Assembly (NCBI GenBank): GCA_900315485.1
Contig: OMZI01000001.1
Coordinates: 62,001-126,000 of the forward strand
Length of the DNA stretch: 64,000 nucleotides
Source: an uncultured Eubacteriales bacterium
GTDB taxonomy: Bacteria > Bacillota > Clostridia > Peptostreptococcales > Anaerovoracaceae
Direction of reading: 5' to 3'
Shown here one piece after another: positions 44,474 to 52,817 of the stretch (within the stretch, counting starts at the first letter, position 1; the number at the start of each line of letters is the position of its first letter). The notes under the pieces were generated by a model that did no database searches, was not told the DNA's origin, and saw only the letters and a program-made list of their open reading frames with translations. The position numbers and the translations under genes were made by a program.

Positions 44474-46759
44474 TTACTTGACGATTCCGTCGTTCTCTCT
44501 CCTTCTGGAGTTTTTCTTTCTTTCCTTAGCTGCTCTTTCCTGCTGCTCTGCATACTTGGAGAGGTTCTCTTTTCTTGTCAGCTCATAGAAGAGCGGGCTG
44601 CAGAGGAATATCGATGAATATGTTCCTACGAATACACCGATCATCAGAGGGATCAGGAATGCTCTCAGTTCCGAGCTTGCCATTACGAACAGCGGGATCA
44701 TAACAATGAGTGTTGTGATCGAAGTCATAATTGATCTCGAAAGTGTCTGGTTGACACTTGTATTGATCAGCTCGGCATTCTGCTTTCTCTTGAAGAACTT
44801 GCTGTTCTCTCTGATCCTGTCGAATACTACGATAGTATCGTTGATCGAATATCCTACTACAGTAAGGATACCTGCGATGAACGGGTTGTTGATAGTAATG
44901 CGGAATATAGCATATATCGAAAGTGTTACGAGTACATCGTGTCCGAGACCGGCTACAGCCGCGAGACCGTACTTCCAGGTCTTGAATCTGAACCTGATGT
45001 ATACAAGCATGACTGCAGCTGCGATCAGGATGGACTTGATAGCGTTCTGCCTGAGGTCCTTACCTACTGTTGGTCCGAATTCCTCAGATGCGAGTACATC
45101 AGAATCCTCGAAGCCGTACTTTTCCTGAAGCGTGTTGACTACTTCTGTACGTTCAGCTGACTTGAGGTCCTTGATGGTCCTTATGATGACCTGCGAGTGA
45201 TTATCGGATGCATATACGATCGTCGGGTCGAGTTCATACTCTGCGATCGTGTCCTTGACCTCATCGATGGATACTTCCTGTCCCATCTCGATCTGCATCA
45301 TAGTACCGCCTGTAAAGTCGATACCATAGTTGAATCCTCTGAAGAGCGCGAATCCGAGTCCGATAATGATCACGCATGCACTGATAGCATAGAACTTCTT
45401 TCTGTTCTCAATGAATCTGAAGTTGAGCTTGGAAAGTGCAGCCGCAAGACCCTTAGGCTTACCGTCTTCAGTCAGACCGAACATCTTGTTGGTTCCGAAC
45501 TGCTTGCTTTCAGCAAGAAGACTTACGAACAGCTGTGTGATGAATACAGCTGTGATAACGCTCATTACAGTACCGATCATCAGTGTGAGAGCGAAGCCCT
45601 TGACCGAAGTAGTACCGAAGAGATACAGAACGAATGCAGCTACAAGAGTTGTTGTCTGTGAGTCAACTACAGTTGAGAGGGCAGCATGATATCCCATGTC
45701 TACGGCAACTCTGACTGACTTGCCCTTGCTGATCTCTTCTCTGATACGTGTGAAGATGATAACGTTCGAGTCTACCGCCATACCTATTGACAGGATGATA
45801 CCTGCGATACCAGGCAGTGTCAGGACCGATCCCATGCCTGCCATGATCCAGAGTACGAGCTGTACATACAGGAGCAGTGCGAGGTCGGCTACTACACCGA
45901 GAACACCGTAGTACAGTACCATGAGGATCAGTACGAGTCCGAGTCCGATAGCACCGGCCTTGACGCTGAGTGCAAGAGCGTTGGCTCCGATAGTGGCAGT
46001 CTGTACGGATGAGTTGATCTCAGTCAGATTTGCAGGAAGAGCACCGCCTCTGATGAGTGCGGAGAGTCCGGAAGCCTCTGTCTCTGAGAATCCGCCAGGT
46101 CTTGTGATCTCGCAGGATCTTGAATTGATCTTCTCGTGTACAGACGGAGCGGAAATGACTTCGTCATCGAGTGCGATCACGATAGCGTTGTTGGCTACCG
46201 GATTACCCTCTTCGTCTGTCATTGTCGATTCAACTTCGCCGCTGAAGGCTTTCTCTGTAGCATCTGCGAAGAGGTTGGAACCTTCTGATGTGAAATCGAT
46301 GGTAATCTTGTAACCACCGTTGTTTGAATCTGTTGCGATCTGTGAATCGCTGATGCCTTCACCTGTCAGAGCAAGTGTTCCGTCTGCAAGGAAGAACTGC
46401 AGCTGGGCTGTACGTCCGATCTGTTCGATCGCTTCCTCAGCGTTCTCAACACCAGGCATTTCTACTCTGATTCTGTTGTTTCCTTCGATGGATACCTGAG
46501 CTTCACTGATACCCATAGCGTTTACTCTGTTCTCGAGTACGCTCTTGGTCTGGTTCATGATCTGAGTCAGTTCGGTGCCTGTCTCCTTTGTATCAGCCTC
46601 GAGCAGGACATAAACACCACCGTTGATATCCAGACCATACTTGAGCTGTTCTCCGAGATTACCGATTTTGCTGCCGATCCCGAAGAAGGAAATGAACCAT
46701 GAGGCAATCAGTATAATGACTACCAGTACCGCAAATACTTTCTTCTTTCCCGTTTTCAT
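44474..46759 (-). CDS. secDF: Fused protein-export protein SecDF
   Basis: 761 residues with twelve predicted membrane segments in two sets of six, each after a large outer domain. The SecD half starts YGLDINGGVYVLLEADTKET and has GIAGIILSIGMAVDSNVIIF; the SecF half has NYGIDFTGGTMMQIEMGQEV and VVGYSINDTIVVFDRIRENS. The fused form is usual in Firmicutes. It uses the proton gradient to pull proteins out of the SecYEG channel. YajC, its partner, is encoded just upstream but behind its own terminator. Confidence 0.97.
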   Translation of the reverse strand: MKTGKKKVFAVLVVIILIASWFISFFGIGSKIGNLGEQLKYGLDINGGVYVLLEADTKETGTELTQIMNQTKSVLENRVNAMGISEAQVSIEGNNRIRVEMPGVENAEEAIEQIGRTAQLQFFLADGTLALTGEGISDSQIATDSNNGGYKITIDFTSEGSNLFADATEKAFSGEVESTMTDEEGNPVANNAIVIALDDEVISAPSVHEKINSRSCEITRPGGFSETEASGLSALIRGGALPANLTEINSSVQTATIGANALALSVKAGAIGLGLVLILMVLYYGVLGVVADLALLLYVQLVLWIMAGMGSVLTLPGIAGIILSIGMAVDSNVIIFTRIREEISKGKSVRVAVDMGYHAALSTVVDSQTTTLVAAFVLYLFGTTSVKGFALTLMIGTVMSVITAVFITQLFVSLLAESKQFGTNKMFGLTEDGKPKGLAAALSKLNFRFIENRKKFYAISACVIIIGLGFALFRGFNYGIDFTGGTMMQIEMGQEVSIDEVKDTIAEYELDPTIVYASDNHSQVIIRTIKDLKSAERTEVVNTLQEKYGFEDSDVLASEEFGPTVGKDLRQNAIKSILIAAAVMLVYIRFRFKTWKYGLAAVAGLGHDVLVTLSIYAIFRITINNPFIAGILTVVGYSINDTIVVFDRIRENSKFFKRKQNAELINTSVNQTLSRSIMTSITTLIVMIPLFVMASSELRAFLIPLMIGVFVGTYSSIFLCSPLFYELTRKENLSKYAEQQERAAKERKKNSRRRENDGIVK

Positions 46760-46839
46760 TTCAGTGAATTAACCTTTCAATTTTAGTCTTGTAAAATGGC
46801 GAAAAGCGCATAGTTCGTCATTTAAAAAATATCTTACCT

Positions 46840-46868
46840 ATTTTATACGATTAACGTTCATTTTTCAA
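46840..46868 (-). promoter_or_regulatory. Promoter of secDF
   Basis: On the minus strand TTGAAA (46863-46868) and TAAAAT (46840-46845) are 17 bp apart, about 80 bases before the secDF ATG. The -35 overlaps the tail of the yajC terminator. Confidence 0.6.
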
Positions 46869-46897
46869 TATAAAAGCACCCCTTTTGAGAGGTGCTT
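46868..46897 (-). terminator. Terminator after yajC
   Basis: On the minus strand AAGCACCTCT...GGGGTGCTT is followed by TTATATTG. It lies about 45 bases after the yajC stop and separates yajC from secDF. Confidence 0.75.
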
Positions 46898-46942
46898 CAA
46901 TGTACAATTTTCTATACTATTTACGGCTCTGTGAGACACTGA

Positions 46943-47338
46943 TTACTTAGTCTCTTCGGAGTCAGATTTCTTGGTGAGTTTCTTAGGAGTTACCTTCTTG
47001 TCTCTGTCAGGTTTCTTCTCTTCTTCAGCCTCTTCCTTAGGTGCTTCCTTCTTTGCTTCTGCCTTGGAAGCATCGCTCTTGCTTACGGAAGCGATAGCGG
47101 TCTTGAGGAACTCGATCTTATTCTTTCCTGCTCCGGTCTCAACGACTACAGACTTCTCGGAGATCTTGGTGACCTTACCGATAATACCGCCGATAGTGAT
47201 GACTTCATCACCGACAGCAAGGCTGGCTCTCATCTCTCTGTCTTCCTTGTCCTTCTTTCTCTGCGGTCTGATCATCATGAAATAGATCATTACGATGAAT
47301 ACGACAAGAAGTAAAATGTTAGCTACAGAAGTGCTCAT
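46943..47338 (-). CDS. yajC: Preprotein translocase subunit YajC
   Basis: 131 residues from the ATG at 47338 behind GGGGAGGG; the open frame upstream runs through the tRNA genes and is not coding. One membrane segment (VANILLLVVFIVMIYFMMIR) precedes RPQRKKDKEDREMRASLAVG and the conserved VGDEVITIGGIIGKVTKI. The Lys/Glu-rich tail (about 90-131) is low-complexity. It is an accessory Sec subunit that joins SecDF. It follows two tRNA genes with no terminator between. Confidence 0.95.
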   Translation of the reverse strand: MSTSVANILLLVVFIVMIYFMMIRPQRKKDKEDREMRASLAVGDEVITIGGIIGKVTKISEKSVVVETGAGKNKIEFLKTAIASVSKSDASKAEAKKEAPKEEAEEEKKPDRDKKVTPKKLTKKSDSEETK

Positions 47339-47392
47339 GATTCCCTCCCCTTTACGGATATCTAAACTGGGATAATTGATTAACTGGTTAAA

Positions 47393-47479
47393 TGGTACCG
47401 GTGGTGGGGCTCGAACCCACACGATGTTGCCATCACCGGATTTTGAATCCGGCGCGTCTGCCAATTCCGCCACACCGGC
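47393..47479 (-). tRNA. tRNA-Leu (anticodon CAA)
   Basis: 87 bases with encoded CCA. The acceptor GCCGGTG pairs with CACCGGT, the anticodon stem CCGGA/TCCGG holds loop TTCAAAA (CAA), a long variable arm (GATGGCAACATC) marks a class II tRNA, and GGTTCGAGCC is the T arm. It reads UUG. Confidence 0.97.
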
Positions 47480-47518
47480 ATATGGCAGTTGTGGTACACC
47501 ATTTTTCAGATAAAAAAA

Positions 47519-47601
47519 TGGTGTGGATGACTGGACTCGAACCAGCACGGTTGCCCACATGGCCCTCAACCATGCGCGTCTGCCTATTCCGCCACATCCA
47601 C
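47519..47601 (-). tRNA. tRNA-Leu (anticodon GAG)
   Basis: 83 bases with encoded CCA. The acceptor GTGGATG pairs with CATCCAC. The anticodon stem CATGG/CCATG holds TTGAGGG (GAG), and a variable arm GTGGGCAACC follows. It reads CUC/CUU. It is transcribed first, 39 bases before tRNA-Leu(CAA). Confidence 0.97.
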
Positions 47602-47613
47602 ACGACAAGTAGT

Positions 47614-47641
47614 ATTATAGCATCGAAAAACTAAAATGCAA
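47614..47641 (-). promoter_or_regulatory. Promoter of the tRNA-Leu pair and perhaps yajC
   Basis: On the minus strand TTGCAT (47636-47641), a 16-bp spacer and a perfect TATAAT (47614-47619) lie 12 bases before the tRNA-Leu(GAG) 5' end. Confidence 0.8.
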
Positions 47642-47692
47642 GCCCTAATTCCGATTATTTATAAAACTTTTTCCGGAGGTCATATCATAGGT

Positions 47693-47728
47693 GTAAAAAG
47701 AGACAGGCAGTCTTCGCTTGCCTGTCTC
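47693..47728 (-). terminator. Terminator after coaE
   Basis: On the minus strand GAGACAGGCA pairs with TGCCTGTCTC around a 9-base loop, followed by TTTTTAC. It lies 10 bases past the coaE stop. Confidence 0.9.
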
Positions 47729-47737
47729 CGTATATAT

Positions 47738-48325
47738 CTATAACCAGGATAAAGCCCTGTCGATCTCGGAGTGCAGGTCCTCTACAGAACCGTTGTTGTT
47801 CAGTACCGTGCTTGCCTTTGATATCCTGACATCTTCTTCTGCCTGTGACCCGATCATCAGGTCTACGATCTCTGCGTCTGTCCCGTCGCGTTTCATTACA
47901 CGCTTTTTCCGGATCTCGCGGTCGGCGGTGACTACCCATATAAGATCATAGTTGTCTTCCTGATGAGTCTCGAACAGGAGCGGGATGTCAAAGAAAAGTG
48001 CTTTCTCCCCTGCCTTGCTCTTCTCGGCCTTGATCTTTTCGATGTCCTCCAGGACTACTTTAGTTGTCCCTTCTTCAAGAATAGCCTTGTACTTAGGATT
48101 CCTGAAGACCAGGTCTCTCATGGCGACCCGGTTGAGACTTCCGTCTTCGTTGATATAGTCAGGCCCGAAGTGCTCTCTGATATAAGGCATTGCCTTGCCT
48201 CCGGCAGCAGTCATGGCACGGGACATAGCATCTGCATCGATCACTGTATATCCTTTTTCGATCAGGTAATCGGTAACAGTGGATTTACCGGAGCCGATTC
48301 CGCCCGTAATTGCTATATTGATCAT
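47738..48325 (-). CDS. coaE: Dephospho-CoA kinase
   Basis: 195 residues. P-loop GGIGSGKST (8-16), then YTVIDADAMSRAM, the lid FFDIPLLFETHQEDNYD and VVTADREIRKKRVMKRDG. It adds the 3' phosphate in the last step of CoA synthesis. It is 17 bp after polA, a common order in Gram-positives. Confidence 0.96.
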   Translation of the reverse strand: MINIAITGGIGSGKSTVTDYLIEKGYTVIDADAMSRAMTAAGGKAMPYIREHFGPDYINEDGSLNRVAMRDLVFRNPKYKAILEEGTTKVVLEDIEKIKAEKSKAGEKALFFDIPLLFETHQEDNYDLIWVVTADREIRKKRVMKRDGTDAEIVDLMIGSQAEEDVRISKASTVLNNNGSVEDLHSEIDRALSWL

Positions 48326-48342
48326 CTGAAATCACCTTCCAA

Positions 48343-51012
48343 TTACTTCAATTCATACCAGGTTTTACCTGAATGGATGTCTACTGTCAGTTCCACTGCA
48401 AGATCAGCAGCCCCGCGCATGCACTCATCAAGCACCTGCTTTACTTCTTCTGTCTCAGTGTCAGGACCCTCTACTATCAGTTCGTCATGGATCTGCAGTA
48501 TCAGCCTTGACTTAAGGCCGCGTCTTTCAAGTTCAGCGGAAACGGAATTCATTGCGATCTTGATGACATCGGCAGCAGTACCCTGTATCGGGGTATTCAT
48601 CGCAAGTCTCTTGGCGAACTCGCGCTCCATGAACTTACGCGATGCAAATTCCGGGATCTGTCTTACCCTGCCGAAATACGTCCTTACTTCTCTGTTCTGC
48701 TCGCCCTCTTCTATCTGACGGTCCAGATATTCCTTGACCGCTTTGTGCTTGGCAAAATAATCGTTGATATAACGCTGGCCTTCAGTTCTCGAGATATTGA
48801 GACTTTCACCCAGACCGAATCCGCTCATGCCGTATACTACTCCGAAATTGACGGCTTTGGCCTTTGTTCTGTCAAGCGGAGTCACCTCGTCTTCAGGGAT
48901 GTCGAATACTCTTGCTGCAGTAGCCTTGTGAATATCCTTGCCCTGCCTGAAGTCGCTGATCAGAGATTCATCACCGCTGAGTGATGCGAGTATCCTCAGC
49001 TCTATCTGAGAATAGTCTGAGCCTGTGAACGAATTGCTTTCTGACTCTGTTACGAAAGCCTTTCTGATAAGTCTGCCGTAGTCATCGCGAACAGGTATGT
49101 TCTGAAGATTAGGCTCTGTACAGCTCAGTCTTCCGGTTGCGGCAACAGTCTGCATGAAATGAGGATGCACCTTTCCATCCTCAGCGATGACAGCCTTCAG
49201 ACCTTCAACATATGTGCTGTTCAGCTTGGCAAGCTTGCGGTATTCGAGGATATCTGCAACTATGCCGTAGCTGTCTTTAAGCTTGTCGAGAACGTCTGCC
49301 GCTGTTGAATAGCTGCCTGATTTGCTCCTGCCCTTAGCTTTCGGATACGGGATGCCCATCTTCTCAAAAAGTATACTTCCGAGCTGCTTCGGGGAATTAA
49401 TATTGAATTCCGTACCGGCTTCAATGTAGATGCTCTGCTCGAGTACGGTGATCTTTTCCGTGATCTCATTGCCGATAGAACCGAGGATCGCAGGATCACA
49501 TTTGATCCCTGCCAGCTCCATCGCAGAGATGGTTCTGACAAGAGGCATCTCACAGCTGTCAAAGAGATCTCTCAGGCCTCTGTCTTCCAGAGCTTTTGAC
49601 TGCTCTGCCATAACAACGGATGAATAGAATGCCCTTCTGAGGCAGTCATCCGGTGTCAGAGCTGATGAATCGTAGGCTGCATCGTCACCCAGAGATGCTG
49701 CTTCTGTTTCCTTTGCAGCATAACCGGCATATCTCAGCAGAAGCTTGTCCAGAGGGTATTTCTGCCTGTTGGGATCCAGCAGATATTCTGCTATCTTCAC
49801 ATCGTAATAAGGCTGAGGACATCTGCCGGAATGACTGAGGAAAGCATATAGCGTCTTCTTGAGTCCGCATCCTGCAAGCCTGAAGTCCATACTGCTGATC
49901 CTGTCAAGCCACAGCCCTGTATCCATAGGAGTGAATCCGATCGTACAGCCCCTGTTGTGTCCGGCGTCATAAAGTGCGATACCGCTGAATTCAGGGAGCC
50001 TGAGATGGCTTGCATCAGTGACTGCGTCAGCGAATACTATGCTCCCTGCTTCTGCAGATGAAAGAAATTCTTCAGGACTGACTATGCTGATTTTGTCAAA
50101 TTCAGCTGCCAGGTCACGGCCGCCGGATACGGTATCTTCTTCTGAGACTGCTCCTTCTGCCTGCAGTCTCTTTATGAATGAATTGAACTCAAGCTCTGTG
50201 TACACCTCGATGAGCTTTTCTGTATCAGGTGCGGTGAACTTCAGCTGATCCCAGGTGAACTCAACCGGTGTATCGGTCTTGATCGTAGCGAGCCATTTTG
50301 ATTTACGGGCAGACTCCGCATTGGCACGGATGTTTTCGCCCATTTTGCCCTTGATCTCATCTGCATGTTCAAGAACGCCTTCCACGGATCCGTACTGCTC
50401 AAGAAGAGCTATTCCCTTCTTCTCACCGATACCGGGTACTCCCGGTATGTTATCCGACTTGTCGCCCATGAGCCCCTTGAGGTCGATGAACTGCTGCGGT
50501 GTCAGGTTGTATCTTTCCTTCATTGCAGCTTCATCATAGACGTCAAATTCGCTCATTCCGCGCTTGTTTATAAGCACGTGGACACTTGGGCTTACAAGCT
50601 GCAGCCCGTCCTTGTCACCGCTGATTATGAGGGTTCTGAAGCCTGCTTCGGTACCTTTCACTGACAGGGTCCCGATGATGTCATCTGCTTCATATCCGGA
50701 CATCTCAAGGACAGCAATATTCATTGCTTCAAGGACTCTGTGCATCCATGGTATCTCAGTCAGGAGTTCGATCGGTGTCTGCTGACGCCCGGCCTTGTAT
50801 CCTTCATATTCCCTGTGCCTGAATGTAGGATCCTTCATATCGAATGCCACAGCAATATAATCAGGCTCGTAGTCCTTGATGATCTTATTCAGCATATTAA
50901 TAAAGGCAAACACGCCCTGGGTGTGGATGCCTTTAGATGTCACCATGGGGCGCATCGCAAAATACGCCCTGAAAAGGAGACTGTTTCCGTCTATCAGAAT
51001 TAGTTTTTCCAT
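48343..51012 (-). CDS. polA: DNA polymerase I
   Basis: 889 residues. The 5' nuclease domain (1-290) has LLFRAYFAM, AFDMKDPTFRHREYEGYKAG and GLMGDKSDNIPGVPGIGEK. The 3'-5' exonuclease-like domain (about 305-490) lacks the D-x-E metal motif (it reads IVFADAVTDAS), so proofreading is probably absent, as in Bacillus stearothermophilus Pol I. The polymerase has motif A GSDYSQIELRILASLSGD, motif B RTKAKAVNFGVVYGMS and motif C ILQIHDELIVEGP. AGGAAA precedes the ATG. Confidence 0.97.
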   Translation of the reverse strand: MEKLILIDGNSLLFRAYFAMRPMVTSKGIHTQGVFAFINMLNKIIKDYEPDYIAVAFDMKDPTFRHREYEGYKAGRQQTPIELLTEIPWMHRVLEAMNIAVLEMSGYEADDIIGTLSVKGTEAGFRTLIISGDKDGLQLVSPSVHVLINKRGMSEFDVYDEAAMKERYNLTPQQFIDLKGLMGDKSDNIPGVPGIGEKKGIALLEQYGSVEGVLEHADEIKGKMGENIRANAESARKSKWLATIKTDTPVEFTWDQLKFTAPDTEKLIEVYTELEFNSFIKRLQAEGAVSEEDTVSGGRDLAAEFDKISIVSPEEFLSSAEAGSIVFADAVTDASHLRLPEFSGIALYDAGHNRGCTIGFTPMDTGLWLDRISSMDFRLAGCGLKKTLYAFLSHSGRCPQPYYDVKIAEYLLDPNRQKYPLDKLLLRYAGYAAKETEAASLGDDAAYDSSALTPDDCLRRAFYSSVVMAEQSKALEDRGLRDLFDSCEMPLVRTISAMELAGIKCDPAILGSIGNEITEKITVLEQSIYIEAGTEFNINSPKQLGSILFEKMGIPYPKAKGRSKSGSYSTAADVLDKLKDSYGIVADILEYRKLAKLNSTYVEGLKAVIAEDGKVHPHFMQTVAATGRLSCTEPNLQNIPVRDDYGRLIRKAFVTESESNSFTGSDYSQIELRILASLSGDESLISDFRQGKDIHKATAARVFDIPEDEVTPLDRTKAKAVNFGVVYGMSGFGLGESLNISRTEGQRYINDYFAKHKAVKEYLDRQIEEGEQNREVRTYFGRVRQIPEFASRKFMEREFAKRLAMNTPIQGTAADVIKIAMNSVSAELERRGLKSRLILQIHDELIVEGPDTETEEVKQVLDECMRGAADLAVELTVDIHSGKTWYELK

Positions 51013-51030
51013 GTTGTTTTCCTGTGAAAA

Positions 51031-52509
51031 TTATTTATGTATAATATCGCGCGCTGCAGGAAGACCGTATGCACTTTCAGCTGAAGAAGCGCCGTCTATG
51101 ATTGCATACTGGAGTACATCCGTTGCAAGTGCGGCAAAAGCATCAAAGTTGACTTTATGCTTCCCTGTGGACATGACAAATATAGTATCGCCGTCGAGTG
51201 TTCCGTGAACGGGCTTGATAGCTCTCGCATATGCATCATGAAGGATCTGTGCGAGCTTGCAGGCCTGTGACTTGGTAAGTTCTGCGTTTGTGATGACGCA
51301 TGAAATGACAGTATTGAAAGGAATGTCATAACCCATGTCCTGCTTATCCTCATCGGTAAGAACATATTCATCTTCAACCGGAGCTGCCGGTTCTTCAGGA
51401 GCTGCTGTTTCTTCAGGAGCTGCTGTTTCTTCAGGAACTGCTGTTTCTTCAGGAACTGCAGCAGGTTCCGGCTCTTCTGCCGGTTCACAGACAACTTCCT
51501 CTGAGACCTGTTCTTCTGATACTGTAACATGAACGGTTTCAGCAGGTTCTTCAGCCGGATAGGATACTTCAGGCTCTTCAGTCTGCACAGGTTCAGGCTC
51601 TTCAGGTATGCTAAGATATTCGTCCTCGACTGCAGGCGGGTTCTCCTGATTGTATGAATCCATCATAGCCCTGACGATATCGTCCTTTTCATCAGCAGCA
51701 CTCTCACTATCTTCTGAACGGGGAGCATCATTCACATGAACTGATGATATCTCAGCTCTGCTCTCGTCGGATTTTTTCTTAAGGACTTCAGCTGCTGCGA
51801 TAGTCTTTATATCAGTAAGGTCAAGATCAGGCGATGATTCATCATGTACCATACCCTTAAGGACACGAATAGTTCCCTTAATGGCTGAACCGTCTACGGT
51901 ACGGAGTCCTGCAATAATATTTCCTGCTCCGTTGTAAATATCTCCAACTGCATTCACAGCAGTTACAGCTCCGACCTGAACAAAGTCGTCACCGCAGGCA
52001 AAAGTGCCGAGCCCTGTCTTCATTGCTCTGCCGTAGCCCATGTATTTTCCTACTGTTGCTCCTGTACCTGCACCGTGATTTCCGTTTGAGAATTCACCGT
52101 TATATGCATTCTTGACAGCTGTGCGGCCCATTTCAACATCAGGGAACACATCGGATCGTCCGACTGGAAGATCATACAGAGATGCACCGGGAACTATAGG
52201 AACACATATTCCCTCGTCGACCTGGAATCCGATCCCCCTTGCAGCCAGTGAACGCATAACGCCTGAAGCAGCCTCAAGGCCGAATGCAGAGCCTCCGCTC
52301 AGTACAATGGCGTGCACTTTATCTACCGTGTTTTCCGGCCTGAGAAGATCGGTCTCTCTTGTCGCAGGACCGCCGCCTCTTACATCGACTCCTGCTACAG
52401 CTCCGTCTTCGGCAATGATTACAGTTACTCCCGTACCTGCCTCAGCGTTTTCCGCATTTCCCAGCCTGAAACCTTCGATATCTGTTATATCGATTTTCTT
52501 CATTTTCAT
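51031..52509 (-). CDS. P1-family (DmpA-like) peptidase with a 150-residue low-complexity insert
   Basis: 492 residues against about 330-340 for the family. The alpha part is clear: VRGGGPATRETDLLRPENTV (44-63), AIVLSGGSAFGLEAASGVMR, VGKYMGYGRAMKTGLGTFAC and GAVTAVNAVGDIYN. P1 proteins cut themselves before a Thr/Ser nucleophile in an N-T/S motif; here that is FNTVISCVITNAE with T400. Between the two parts (about 245-395) lies an acidic Pro/Glu-rich insert ending in PEETAA hexapeptides. The family includes D-aminopeptidases and beta-aminopeptidases; substrate unknown. No signal peptide, so cytoplasmic. A 17-bp palindrome lies just upstream. polA follows after 18 bp. Confidence 0.87.
   Translation of the reverse strand: MKMKKIDITDIEGFRLGNAENAEAGTGVTVIIAEDGAVAGVDVRGGGPATRETDLLRPENTVDKVHAIVLSGGSAFGLEAASGVMRSLAARGIGFQVDEGICVPIVPGASLYDLPVGRSDVFPDVEMGRTAVKNAYNGEFSNGNHGAGTGATVGKYMGYGRAMKTGLGTFACGDDFVQVGAVTAVNAVGDIYNGAGNIIAGLRTVDGSAIKGTIRVLKGMVHDESSPDLDLTDIKTIAAAEVLKKKSDESRAEISSVHVNDAPRSEDSESAADEKDDIVRAMMDSYNQENPPAVEDEYLSIPEEPEPVQTEEPEVSYPAEEPAETVHVTVSEEQVSEEVVCEPAEEPEPAAVPEETAVPEETAAPEETAAPEEPAAPVEDEYVLTDEDKQDMGYDIPFNTVISCVITNAELTKSQACKLAQILHDAYARAIKPVHGTLDGDTIFVMSTGKHKVNFDAFAALATDVLQYAIIDGASSAESAYGLPAARDIIHK
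51388..51462 (-). repeat. 18-bp tandem repeat inside the P1 peptidase gene
   Basis: About four copies of an 18-bp unit (CTGTTTCTTCAGGAGCTG and variants, plus strand) encode PEETAA/PEETAV hexapeptides. The copies are nearly identical in DNA, so they expanded recently and copy number may vary between strains. Confidence 0.85.
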
Positions 52510-52553
52510 GATGCATTCCCTTCAAAAACCCGCGAAAAATTCCATATATATTT

Positions 52554-52570
52554 GTATTGTATCACAATAC
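52554..52570. promoter_or_regulatory. Perfect 17-bp palindrome before the P1 peptidase gene
   Basis: GTATTGTATCACAATAC is a 7-3-7 perfect dyad about 45 bases before the ATG. It overlaps a TACAAT that could be the -10 box. The layout fits a repressor operator. Confidence 0.5.
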
Positions 52571-52598
52571 ACAAAAAACAAAAATTCCCGAAATACCG

Positions 52599-52817
52599 TC
52601 AAGCCATTAATTGACGCCCTATCGGTAACAGATAAGGTGGGTACTTCTTAAGCATGGCTTCTGTAGTCCCCTCTCCGGAGGCTTTACATAATGCTTCCGC
52701 ATCAGAATCCCTTTGAGTAAGTGTAGGTTCAATTAAAGATACTTTAACGTATATCCCAGGAATATTCAGTTTGATTTCAGTCTGCAGAATATCTGCAGGA
52801 ACTGCTATTATTCGAGA
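52599..52817 (-). pseudogene. Open stretch without start codon after yebC; possible gene remnant
   Basis: One minus-strand frame is open for 72 codons in a region with no assigned gene. It reads AVPADILQTEIKLNIPGIYV and then KVSLIEPTLTQRDSDAEALC before a TGA at 52599. The composition looks protein-like, yet there is no ATG, GTG or TTG before the last 18 codons, and its left edge overlaps the yebC stop. It may be the 3' part of a lost gene or pure chance. I recognise no family. Confidence 0.3.

Noticed and set aside
45197..45661. 154-codon plus-strand frame
   Set aside because: Antisense shadow of secDF with no start context.
47339..47608. N-terminal extension of yajC through the tRNA genes
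   Set aside because: The frame passes through two structurally perfect tRNA genes; the ATG at 47338 has a strong ribosome site and the family N-terminus.
51335..51532. CRISPR-like repeat array
   Set aside because: The 18-bp periodic units have no spacers and encode in-frame hexapeptides of the P1 peptidase.
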